Assembly: GCA_003599235.1 (NCBI GenBank)
Contig: QZJE01000001.1
Span: 1-59,743, forward strand
Length of the DNA: 59,743 bases
Direction: 5' to 3'
DNA from: Actinomycetota bacterium
GTDB taxonomy: Bacteria; Actinomycetota; Aquicultoria; SURF-47
The position numbers and the translations under genes are program-made. The notes beneath the pieces are model-generated. The model was given only the letters and a program-made list of their open reading frames with translations. It ran no database searches and was not told the DNA's origin. This document shows, piece after piece, positions 9,018-16,556 of this stretch (position 1 is its first letter; each line of letters begins with the position of its first letter).

Positions 9018-9953
9018 ATGGAAAAGTTTTTTGAGTTAGTGTTGGACTTTAGTTTAGAAATAATCCCTTTATTCTTACTGGCGATCTTTCTAGCTGCTGC
9101 CCTAGAGGAGTTTGTATCAACGTCAATAGTTGAGCGATTTATAGGCAAGAAAGACCCAGGCTCGGTGCTTGTTTCCACGACGGCTGGTGCTCTAATCCCA
9201 TTATGTACATGCGGTATGATACCGTTGGCGATTACTTTAAAGCGCAAAAAGGCGGATTGGGTACCCCTGATGGGGTTTTTAACTGCAGGGGTAGCAAGCT
9301 CGATACCGGCCTTGATTCTAACGGCGGTAATTGCTGTCAGCTTGCCCGAAGTTGGCTATAAAATCGTGGTTTTAAGGCTTGTGTGTGCTTTAGCATTTGG
9401 ATTCGCAGTAGCCTATGTTGCCGGGTTGATATTTGACAAGATAATAGAAGAAAAATCAGTTGAAAAAAAAGATCCGCATCAATTTTGTAAGATTGAAGAG
9501 TGCGATTTATGTGAGGCCAGGCAAAGACACCATCTATGGGCTGCTCCCAGATGGAGGGAAGTCTTAGACGATTTTGTAGTTAGTATCAAGGAGTTTGCTC
9601 CTTGGCTTATTGCCAGTATCGTTGTAGCTGCATTTATTAGTGCTGTAGCCTCAAGAGATATAGTTACTGCTCTTCTTGGAAACTCAAGTTGGTGGGGGCC
9701 ATTTGTAGGGGGTCTTATCGGACTACCTTTTTATTTATGTGCCGGAGCTGACGTACCTCTAGTGATTGCTTTGTTGTCAAAAGGGGCAAGTCTTGGAACG
9801 GCTATTGCTATTATGGTAGCGGTGCCAACAGTCAACATCCCGGCAGCAGGTTTACTAAAGAAATGGCTGGGAAGTAGGCCAACCATTATTTATCTTGGGA
9901 CTTGCTGGTTAATTGCCGGAATAGTCGGAGTGCTGGTAAACGTTATTTTTTAA
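9018..9953 (+). CDS. DUF318/ArsP-type permease
   Basis: A 311-residue polytopic membrane protein of the predicted-permease (PF03773) family, whose best known member ArsP exports organoarsenicals. It shows the conserved TAGALIPLCTCGMIPLA segment with its Cys pair, the mirrored second repeat (LIGLPFYLCAGADVPLVIALLSKGAS), and a cytoplasmic Cys/His-rich loop (CKIEECDLCEARQRHHLW) between the repeats that could bind a thiophilic metal. The substrate is not known. It is preceded by an extended -10 promoter and followed 8 nt later by mnmA. Nearby copper genes make a metal-resistance role possible, but this is inference. Confidence 0.85.
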   Translation: MEKFFELVLDFSLEIIPLFLLAIFLAAALEEFVSTSIVERFIGKKDPGSVLVSTTAGALIPLCTCGMIPLAITLKRKKADWVPLMGFLTAGVASSIPALILTAVIAVSLPEVGYKIVVLRLVCALAFGFAVAYVAGLIFDKIIEEKSVEKKDPHQFCKIEECDLCEARQRHHLWAAPRWREVLDDFVVSIKEFAPWLIASIVVAAFISAVASRDIVTALLGNSSWWGPFVGGLIGLPFYLCAGADVPLVIALLSKGASLGTAIAIMVAVPTVNIPAAGLLKKWLGSRPTIIYLGTCWLIAGIVGVLVNVIF

Positions 9954-9961
9954 GGGGTTTT

Positions 9962-11038
9962 ATGAAGAAGAGGGTTGTTGTAGCTATGAGCGGGGGAGTC
10001 GATAGTGCTACTACCGCTGCTATTCTGAAAGAAAAAGGATATGAGGTAATCGGGGCTACTATGCACCTAATGCCTAAGCGGTATGAGCCAGGGGTTGAAC
10101 GTTTTGACGGTTGCTGCTCGCTTACAGCTATTGATGATGCCAGAAGGGTCTGTGAAAAATTAGGTATTGCTCACTATGTTCTTAACTTTCGCGATGCTTT
10201 CCAAAGAGAAGTAATAGATAATTTTTATCAAGAGTATAGCCAAGGCAGAACTCCTAACCCATGTATACGTTGCAACCGGTTTGTTAAGTTTGAAGCGCTG
10301 TTTAAAAAAGCTTTAGAGTTAGATGCTGATTATCTGGCTACCGGCCATTATGGGCGAATAGTCTACGATAAAAATAGCAATCGTTATTTATTAAAAAAGG
10401 GAGTTGATTCTACCAAAGATCAGTCTTACGTATTATACGGATTAACCCAAGAGCAGATGTCACGGCTTTTAATGCCGCTGGGAAAGTGGACTAAAGAACA
10501 AACTCGTAAAAAAGCTAAAGAGGTAGATTTAACGATTTTCAATAAAGAAGAAAGTCAAGAGATTTGTTTTGTACCCGACAATGAATATGCATCCTTTCTG
10601 ACAAGGCATTTTCCAGAAATTAACAATCAAGGTCCAATCTTAAATATGGCTGGCGAGGTAATCGGCAAGCACAAGGGGATAATTCATTATACAGTTGGCC
10701 AGAGAAAGGGGCTTGGAATAACAAATGATGTCCCATTATACGTGGTTAGAATCGATAAGGAAAAAAATGCTGTTATTGTAGGAGAAGAGCAAGATTTATA
10801 CAGTAAAGAATTACTAGCCAAAGATGTTAATTTGATTGCCTGGGATAAAATAAAAGAAAATGAGACAGTTTTTGCCCAGATAAGATACAATTCTTCAGCT
10901 GCTAAGGCAACCATTGCTAAAAAAAATGGGTTGCTTAAAGTAAACTTCGAAAAGCCGCAAAAAGCAATTTCTCCGGGCCAAGCCGTAGTGTTTTATAAAA
11001 AAGACGTAGTCGTCGGCGGTGCCACCATAATCGGGTGA
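9962..11038 (+). CDS. mnmA: tRNA-specific 2-thiouridylase MnmA
   Basis: A 358-residue enzyme that puts sulfur on U34 of tRNA-Glu, -Gln and -Lys. The PP-loop SGGVDS (about residues 10-15), the two catalytic cysteines in PNPCIRCN and EICFVPDNEY, the TGHYGRI motif and the GQRKGLGI segment are all present. The ATG at 9962 is chosen over a TTG at 9902 because MKKRVVVAMSGGVDS is the normal MnmA N-terminus and AAGGGG lies just upstream. Full length for the family. Confidence 0.96.
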   Translation: MKKRVVVAMSGGVDSATTAAILKEKGYEVIGATMHLMPKRYEPGVERFDGCCSLTAIDDARRVCEKLGIAHYVLNFRDAFQREVIDNFYQEYSQGRTPNPCIRCNRFVKFEALFKKALELDADYLATGHYGRIVYDKNSNRYLLKKGVDSTKDQSYVLYGLTQEQMSRLLMPLGKWTKEQTRKKAKEVDLTIFNKEESQEICFVPDNEYASFLTRHFPEINNQGPILNMAGEVIGKHKGIIHYTVGQRKGLGITNDVPLYVVRIDKEKNAVIVGEEQDLYSKELLAKDVNLIAWDKIKENETVFAQIRYNSSAAKATIAKKNGLLKVNFEKPQKAISPGQAVVFYKKDVVVGGATIIG

Positions 11039-11105
11039 AGGGTAAAGTTTAATTTCTCTTCATTTGTGCAATATTTATACAGACTAATATTAAGGGGGTC
11101 TTGGT

Positions 11106-11252
11106 ATGGGAGACAATAATATTATAGCTGCTTGTCATGCGCAAAATTGTCAGTTTAATACTGACATGAGGTGTATGGCTAAAGGGATTACCGTTGTTAC
11201 AAACGGCGAAAAGGCTGATTGTGCTACCTTTGAGTTAAAGGAGGAGATGTAG
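11106..11252 (+). CDS. DUF1540-type cysteine mini-protein (first of tandem pair)
   Basis: A 48-residue protein, MGDNNIIAACHAQNC..., with four cysteines spaced as in DUF1540 proteins (C10, C15, C23, C39), probably a zinc site. The function is unknown for the family. A GGGGG ribosome-binding stretch precedes the ATG. The second copy starts on the base after its stop codon and shares the C-x4-C, CMA and ITV...G-x-CxT pattern, so this is a local duplication. Confidence 0.75.
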   Translation: MGDNNIIAACHAQNCQFNTDMRCMAKGITVVTNGEKADCATFELKEEM

Positions 11253-11393
11253 ATGGCTGAGCAAGGTTTTGTAAAAAAATGTAGTGTAAATAGCTGCGGT
11301 TGGTGGAAGAATGATGATTGTATGGCTCCGGCAATAACCGTTGACCGAGGCCCGGAAAACGGCGATTGCGATACCTGGCTTCCTAAAGAATAG
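11253..11393 (+). CDS. DUF1540-type cysteine mini-protein (second of tandem pair)
   Basis: A 46-residue protein with the same four-Cys layout (C10, C15, C23, C39) and the segment CMAPAITVDRG. A GGAGGAG site lies within the end of the preceding gene. It ends one base before the convergent TauE/SafE-like gene. Probable small zinc-binding protein of unknown role. Confidence 0.75.
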   Translation: MAEQGFVKKCSVNSCGWWKNDDCMAPAITVDRGPENGDCDTWLPKE

Positions 11394-12416
11394 TTAATAA
11401 ATCTCTAATAAGCCGCTAAGCATGCCCATGTTGCAGGTAAAAGAGAATTTTCCGGCTTTATCGGTATTGATAAGCATTTCTTTGGTTTCATAGGGAGTAA
11501 GCGATTCTCTTATATCTAGATCAGGAAAAACTATTTCCTCAGTGCAGGTGCCGTCGTCATCACGATAGACCAATAACTTTAAAGCTAAACCCTTTTTGGC
11601 CTTAATATAATTTGGTGAATATCCTGAAGGGCTTGCTGTTATCTTTACTGTTTGAAATTGGCCATTTGTAATAGTCTGGCTGTGACCCTGTATTTTTAAA
11701 GCTGATGCTATAGCTAAACTAACACTGCCAAAGTTAGGCAATCCTGATAATATCAAGCCCCTATTAAACATAACTAATCCTAAGATAATTACTATAACAG
11801 CGGCTACTTTCATAATCTTTGATTGCCATTTATTTGCTACCAAGGTTGTCAGTGTCCCATAACCTAGCATCACCGGAAGAGTTCCTAATCCAAAAAATAG
11901 CATAGCTATAGAGCCAGAAATTGGGTTTTGCGAGCCAGCTGCTTGCAATAGGGCTGCAATCAGCAGACCGCAGGGCAGAAGGCCATTTATCAAGCCAAAG
12001 CCTATAGCGGGAGTAAGGCCTAAGTGTCTGTTATCGCTATCTTTGATAAAACCAAATAAAGAACGCTCTATTTTTTTGGGCATTCTGGGTGTGAAGTACT
12101 TAAGAAAAGGGAAGAATCCGGTTATTTTTAAGCCGAAAAAAACCATAAGGATACCGGCAAAAATGCTAACTCCGCCCTGTAAGTAGCCGTTTCTTGAAAT
12201 TAAATCAGTGATAATAGATCCAAATAAGCCGGCAAAGAAGCCAACTACCATGTAAGAAACAATACGGCAGATGTTATATATTAGATTTATCCATAAAGAG
12301 GGTTTGCTATCCTCTGCTTCACAAAGTACACAGGTCGTAACCATCGAGCCGCACATCCCGATACAGTGAAGGCTACCTAGTAATCCCATTGTGAATAAAC
12401 CGATATACAAAGCCAT
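11394..12416 (-). CDS. TauE/SafE (UreH-like) membrane protein fused to a cupredoxin-like domain
   Basis: 340 residues. The N-terminal part (about 1-230) has six helices with GSLHCIGMCG near the start and GLLPCGLL in the middle, the paired Cys motifs of the DsbD/UreH/SafE-like family. After a last helix (about 195-220) comes an extracytoplasmic beta domain (about 250-340) ending FSFTCNMGM, the Cys/Met copper-ligand loop of cupredoxins. A copper handling or copper-linked redox role is likely. A CsoR-like palindrome matching the copper ATPase operator overlaps its promoter, supporting co-regulation. The mRNA is probably leaderless: TATAAT ends 7 nt before the ATG and no Shine-Dalgarno site exists. 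Confidence 0.8.
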   Translation of the reverse strand: MALYIGLFTMGLLGSLHCIGMCGSMVTTCVLCEAEDSKPSLWINLIYNICRIVSYMVVGFFAGLFGSIITDLISRNGYLQGGVSIFAGILMVFFGLKITGFFPFLKYFTPRMPKKIERSLFGFIKDSDNRHLGLTPAIGFGLINGLLPCGLLIAALLQAAGSQNPISGSIAMLFFGLGTLPVMLGYGTLTTLVANKWQSKIMKVAAVIVIILGLVMFNRGLILSGLPNFGSVSLAIASALKIQGHSQTITNGQFQTVKITASPSGYSPNYIKAKKGLALKLLVYRDDDGTCTEEIVFPDLDIRESLTPYETKEMLINTDKAGKFSFTCNMGMLSGLLEIY

Positions 12417-12422
12417 ACTCTT

Positions 12423-12444
12423 ATTATATACCCGTAGGGGGTAT
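12423..12444 (-). promoter_or_regulatory. Leaderless promoter with CsoR-like operator
   Basis: Minus strand TATAAT at 12428-12423, placing the start point on the A of the ATG at 12416. The adjoining 17-bp palindrome ATACCCGTAGGGGGTAT (12428-12444) overlaps the -10 box and nearly repeats the copper ATPase operator at 4513-4529. Confidence 0.6.
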
Positions 12445-12491
12445 ATGCAAATGTTAGCAACCGATTAGTTAATTAGGTTAGAGGGTTAGAG

Positions 12492-12548
12492 GGGGACGGT
12501 TCTTATCAAAAAGCTAAGCTAGTGAGCTTAAATCAAAGAACCGTCCCC
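12492..12548. repeat. REP-like intergenic inverted repeat
   Basis: Outer arms GGGGACGGTTCTT (12492-12504) and AAGAACCGTCCCC (12536-12548), with an inner hairpin TAAGCT-AGTG-AGCTTA (12515-12530). The arms resemble REP elements common in Gram-positive genomes and mobilised by REP-associated transposases; none is in this window. Confidence 0.6.
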
Positions 12549-12619
12549 ACAAACGTCCCACAAACGCACTAAAAAGTTCATTTTTATTAGCTGCAAGTCA
12601 ATAATGTGGTAGAATTTGC

Positions 12620-12646
12620 TAAAGTTATAGCAGCTAGTGCCGATAC
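12620..12646 (+). promoter_or_regulatory. Sigma-28/SigD/WhiG-type promoter of the first S8 peptidase gene
   Basis: TAAA (12620-12623), 15-nt spacer, GCCGATAC (12639-12646), an almost exact match to the flagellar/WhiG sigma consensus. The start point would be near 12653, downstream of the far-upstream TTG (12606), which therefore cannot be the start codon. Confidence 0.7.
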
Positions 12647-12680
12647 AATATATACTAGCATTTGTATCAGGAGAGATAGT

Positions 12681-15152
12681 ATGAAGTTAAGAAACCTATT
12701 CATAGCAGCATTAATCGTAGCAGCCCTATTGCTTCCCCCATTAATAATTACCCAGGCTGATCTTGGCTATAGACTGCCGCAAACTCTGTTGAAGGGTGCT
12801 AAGTATCAAACAGGTGAAGTTATTGTCAAGTATAAGCCTACAAGAAAACAGCGTTTAGCTTTAAAAAAGAAATCAAAAAAAGCAGTTAAAAATACCCCGG
12901 ATTTTAAAGTTATTAAGCTATCTGCCGGTGAATCGGTTAGGGCGGCTTTAAAAAAATTACGAAAGAAAAAAACTGTTGAGTATGCAGAACCTAATTATCT
13001 AAGACAAATAACCAGGCAATTTAAGCCTAATGACCCCTGGTTTTGGCCCGCTCAATGGGGACTTTATAATCATGGCCAGTTGGTGTGGGGCAGTTATGGT
13101 GTCCGTGATGCCGACACTGATTTAACCGAGGCCTGGTCTATAGAAAGAGGAACCAAGCGCCGCATTATTGTAGCTGTTATCGATACCGGCATTGATACCG
13201 GTCATCCTGATTTGGTTAACAAGCTATGGAGGAACAGAAAAGAGATTCCCCATAATAATAAAGATGATGATAAAAATGGTTATATTGACGATTTCTATGG
13301 ATATAATTTTGCCGGAATATCTCAAAATTATTTAGACAGTGTATATTTCTTAGGCAAGCAAGTAGATGATTTAACCTCCACTTATGCTTATCAATCAATT
13401 ACGGGAACCGGGGGCTATCTTAGCCAGCTAAGTTTAAGACTAGCTAAAACAGGCCGTCCTTCAGGTGATGTTAGGGTTGCGCTTAGGTCCTCTTTAGATG
13501 GTGCCGAACTAGCAGCTTTTACAATCAAGCAATGGGAAATAGGCGATTATTCAGACGAAAGCAGTGTTACAACTATTACTAAAAATTTCAGTAGCAAAGT
13601 TAAGCTAACCGATGGTCAGACATATTACTTATATCTATCAACAACGGCTGCTAGCGATTCTAATTATTATACTATTGGTTTTAATAGCGGGGAAGCAACC
13701 GAAGATACGGAGAGCTCTAGTAAGAGTTTTAGTACCAAGTTATCAGATGCAGCTACCGACCCTTACGTTGAAGGCAAATTTAAGTATTGGGAAGGAACTG
13801 ATTGGGTTGAAGGCGAAGACTTAGATATGTTCTTTCAGACAAACCACACTTCTAATCCCCATGACGATAACGGGCACGGAACGCACGTTAGCGGAATAGT
13901 AGGAGCCCAAACCAATAATAACATTGGTGTTGCCGGCGCTTGTCCGGGGGCTAGGATTATGTCTATTAAGGCAGGAAGCTCAACAGGTATTTTCCAGTCT
14001 ACTAATGTTGCCAGGGCGATATATTACGCTATTAAAAATAAAGCCAGTATTATCAATTTGAGTCTAGGAGGCTCCGGACAAACGGCTACTGAGAGGCGAG
14101 CCATAAAAGCGGCTATAGATGCCGGTATTTTAGTAGTAGCTGCTGCTGGCAATAGCGGCGATAGCACTATTTATTATCCCTGTGGCTATGATGGAGTTCT
14201 GGGAGTGGGAGCTACCACCAACACAGACGAAATTGCCAGTTTCTCTACCCATAACAGCGTAGTTGATGTAAGTGCTCCCGGCAGGGCTATTATCTCTACT
14301 ACTCCGACCTATAACGTGTCATTTAATATTTATAACAACTATTCCTTAGGCTATGACTTTATGGACGGCACATCCATGGCTACTCCTTTTGTAAGTGGTA
14401 TCGGAGCCGTACTTAAATCTAGAAGGCCGTCTTTAAGAGGCAGAAAATTAGGCCTGGCTATTCAATATATCTCCGATGATTTAGGAACTAAGGGACGGGA
14501 TGATTATTATGGATTCGGCAGGGTTAATTCATATAAGGCTATAAGGGGAGATAGGGGAAATCCTACTACTCCGGTTATTACTAGCTCTACTCATCCGTCA
14601 CAGAGTAAAACCTATACTAAAAATACTGTTACTTATAACTGGAGTGCTAAAGACAGGTCGGGTATTGCCGGCTATAGCTATGTTTTTAATCAGTCAGCAG
14701 GTACTATCCCTAATAAAACTATTGATGCCAGGGGTACTTCAAGAACTTTTACAGGGGTAGCTAACGGGCGGTCTTATCTGCATGTAAGGGCGGTTGATAG
14801 TTTTGGACATTGGGGGAAAACCTCCCATCGTTCAGTATATATTGACGCTTATAAGCCAAGAACCTCAGCTCCTTCGGCTTCTAGTGCTAGGTTTAATAGA
14901 CAAGCAACGCTTAGTTACAGGGTAGATGACCCATATACTTCCAAGGCTTTGGTGATTATTAAGATAAAATATGGCAAGTCTTCGTTCTTGAAAATATTTA
15001 ATTTAGGCTATGTTCCAGTTAATCAGCTAAGAGGCCATAGTTTTAAATGTGACTTACCGGCAGGAAATTACCAATTCCTTGTTTATGCTACTGATAAGTC
15101 TGGAAACAAGCAGTACAACGTCGCCAGTAATACCTTAAGTGTTTCCTGGTAG
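12681..15152 (+). CDS. Secreted S8 (subtilisin-like) peptidase with inserted jelly-roll-like domain
   Basis: An 823-residue exported serine peptidase. Signal peptide at residues 1-26; inhibitor I9-like propeptide (about 44-108, ending TVEYAEPNYLRQ); catalytic Asp168 (VIDTGID), His399 (NGHGTHV), oxyanion Asn in AAAGNSG (491) and Ser565 (GTSMATP). Between Asp and His an extra beta-rich module of roughly 170 residues (about 215-390) resembles the jelly-roll cargo domains of bacterial surface proteins. After the catalytic domain come a fibronectin-like segment and a C-terminal domain (about 730-823) shared with two other exported proteins here. ATG 12681 is chosen because it follows AGGAG and starts the signal peptide. 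A paralog lies at 21406. Confidence 0.92.
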   Translation: MKLRNLFIAALIVAALLLPPLIITQADLGYRLPQTLLKGAKYQTGEVIVKYKPTRKQRLALKKKSKKAVKNTPDFKVIKLSAGESVRAALKKLRKKKTVEYAEPNYLRQITRQFKPNDPWFWPAQWGLYNHGQLVWGSYGVRDADTDLTEAWSIERGTKRRIIVAVIDTGIDTGHPDLVNKLWRNRKEIPHNNKDDDKNGYIDDFYGYNFAGISQNYLDSVYFLGKQVDDLTSTYAYQSITGTGGYLSQLSLRLAKTGRPSGDVRVALRSSLDGAELAAFTIKQWEIGDYSDESSVTTITKNFSSKVKLTDGQTYYLYLSTTAASDSNYYTIGFNSGEATEDTESSSKSFSTKLSDAATDPYVEGKFKYWEGTDWVEGEDLDMFFQTNHTSNPHDDNGHGTHVSGIVGAQTNNNIGVAGACPGARIMSIKAGSSTGIFQSTNVARAIYYAIKNKASIINLSLGGSGQTATERRAIKAAIDAGILVVAAAGNSGDSTIYYPCGYDGVLGVGATTNTDEIASFSTHNSVVDVSAPGRAIISTTPTYNVSFNIYNNYSLGYDFMDGTSMATPFVSGIGAVLKSRRPSLRGRKLGLAIQYISDDLGTKGRDDYYGFGRVNSYKAIRGDRGNPTTPVITSSTHPSQSKTYTKNTVTYNWSAKDRSGIAGYSYVFNQSAGTIPNKTIDARGTSRTFTGVANGRSYLHVRAVDSFGHWGKTSHRSVYIDAYKPRTSAPSASSARFNRQATLSYRVDDPYTSKALVIIKIKYGKSSFLKIFNLGYVPVNQLRGHSFKCDLPAGNYQFLVYATDKSGNKQYNVASNTLSVSW

Positions 15153-15626
15153 TTATTGACTAAAAAGACCTGTTAAGCCGGCTTGGCCAAGAATTTTACC
15201 TTTGATAGCATCTTGAAATTCCGCAATTCCTGCATTGCTATCTAAACTTAAATCATCAATATTGAGGGCATAAATAATAGTCTCATATGGATGGTCTCCA
15301 CTACCAACGGGAGGTCTGGGGCCGCCATAGCCGGGCTTTTGGTAAGTGGTGTTTAACTCTTTTGCTCCTCCTGGCATTTGGTGGGGCGAGGCGCCTTCGG
15401 GCAGAGAATCTGCATCTTTTGGGATATTAATTACCAGCCAATGAACAAACTCGTTAGCTACCGGGTGATGGTCTACCATTACTACCGCAAAGCTCTGGGT
15501 ATCAACAGGTGCTCCTTCCCATTTTAGTGGCGGGTTTTTATTTTCTGCTCCGACTACTCCCATATTGGCATATTTTTCAGGCATTCTTTCATTATTTTTA
15601 TAGGCAGATGAGATAAGAGTAAACAT
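15153..15626 (-). CDS. YbhB/YbcL family (PEBP, Raf kinase inhibitor-like) protein
   Basis: A 157-residue cytoplasmic PEBP-fold protein. Seen: NPPLKWEGAP, SFAVVMVDHHPVANEFVHWLVINIP and YGGPRPPVGSGDHPY, which form the conserved anion-binding pocket. Bacterial members may bind phospho-ligands, but no defined reaction is known. The stop codon abuts the convergent S8 peptidase gene. An AGGAG site lies upstream of the ATG. Probably in one unit with the exonuclease gene ending 12 nt upstream. Confidence 0.9.
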   Translation of the reverse strand: MFTLISSAYKNNERMPEKYANMGVVGAENKNPPLKWEGAPVDTQSFAVVMVDHHPVANEFVHWLVINIPKDADSLPEGASPHQMPGGAKELNTTYQKPGYGGPRPPVGSGDHPYETIIYALNIDDLSLDSNAGIAEFQDAIKGKILGQAGLTGLFSQ

Positions 15627-15637
15627 TTAACTCTCCT

Positions 15638-16540
15638 TTATTTTTTAAGCAAACCGAGTAAATCTTTTTCTGTTATCATTTCCACCGGATAGCCGTTTTC
15701 AATCAAGTCATCGGCCCTTTTTAGTTTTGAGCTTTTATAACCATCTTTAAAGCGTTTGTAGTCTGAATTGCCAACAACTAGTATGTTTGTAAACTCGTTA
15801 ACTGAGGATTGGCAAATGCCTCCAACATCAGCTACTTTTTGCATGGCTACCCTGCGCACCATCGTCTCAAGCTTTCCGGTAAAAACCACTGTTTGTTTAA
15901 ATAAAGGGTGTTTGGAGTCTAATTTTTTAGGGTCTACTTTGGTTAGATTATACTCATTTAGCTGCCTAATGGGGATAAAGCCAGTTGGATGTAGCTTACC
16001 AGGGAAAATCTCTATCTTTTCTAGTAATTTAGTTAATGATTTTACCTCTAACTTTTTGGCAGCAAGCCGTACAATTTCAGCGGAGGCATAAGCATCTTCT
16101 TTAGCATCATGGTGGCAAAAATCTATCCCTAAATGCTCTGCCATGGCTTTTAGCCCATGCCGATTGATTTCCGTCCAGACTTTTTTGGCAATTTTTACGC
16201 TACATAGATAATCTGCTTTAGGGTAGGCAATGTTGTATAAATCCAAAACGTTTCGCAACACTGCAACATCAAAACTAGCGTTGTGGGCGATTATTGTTTC
16301 TCCTTCCAAATAATGTTTAATTGTGGGCCATAGTTCGCCGAATTCCGGCTCGTTTTCTACTTTCTTAGCAGTTATCTTATGAATGTAGGTATTAAAAGGG
16401 TTAAAAGTGTTTTCTTTAGGCCTTATTAACCAAGAAGCTTTCTCAACAATCTTGTTTTTAGCAACAACCACTAGTCCTAGTTGGCATACGCTCTCAATTT
16501 TTTCATTAGCGGTTTCGAAATCCAGGGCAACAAAGTTCAT
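15638..16540 (-). CDS. DnaQ-like DEDDh 3'-5' exonuclease with C-terminal BRCT domain
   Basis: A 300-residue protein. The N-terminal exonuclease (about 1-165) shows DFET (ExoI), AHNASFDVAVL (ExoII) and HHDAKEDA (ExoIII with the catalytic His). The C-terminal BRCT domain (about 220-300) contains VVFTGKLETMVRRVAMQKVADVGG. This resembles the epsilon-like exonuclease-BRCT proteins of Gram-positive bacteria, thought to act in DNA repair. ATG 16540 is preferred to the TTG two codons upstream because the family starts at NFVALDFET and a TATAAT ends 8 nt before it, suggesting an almost leaderless mRNA. Confidence 0.9.
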   Translation of the reverse strand: MNFVALDFETANEKIESVCQLGLVVVAKNKIVEKASWLIRPKENTFNPFNTYIHKITAKKVENEPEFGELWPTIKHYLEGETIIAHNASFDVAVLRNVLDLYNIAYPKADYLCSVKIAKKVWTEINRHGLKAMAEHLGIDFCHHDAKEDAYASAEIVRLAAKKLEVKSLTKLLEKIEIFPGKLHPTGFIPIRQLNEYNLTKVDPKKLDSKHPLFKQTVVFTGKLETMVRRVAMQKVADVGGICQSSVNEFTNILVVGNSDYKRFKDGYKSSKLKRADDLIENGYPVEMITEKDLLGLLKK

Positions 16541-16547
16541 GAGCAAT

Positions 16548-16553
16548 ATTATA
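16548..16553 (-). promoter_or_regulatory. -10 box giving a near-leaderless exonuclease mRNA
   Basis: TATAAT on the minus strand with 7 nt between it and the ATG at 16540, and no Shine-Dalgarno site. No convincing -35 is visible. Confidence 0.45.
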
Positions 16554-16556
16554 CAC

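Noticed and set aside
12606..12680. Upstream TTG start of the first S8 peptidase
   Set aside because: It would precede the mapped sigma-28-type promoter, and the signal peptide begins at ATG 12681 behind AGGAG.
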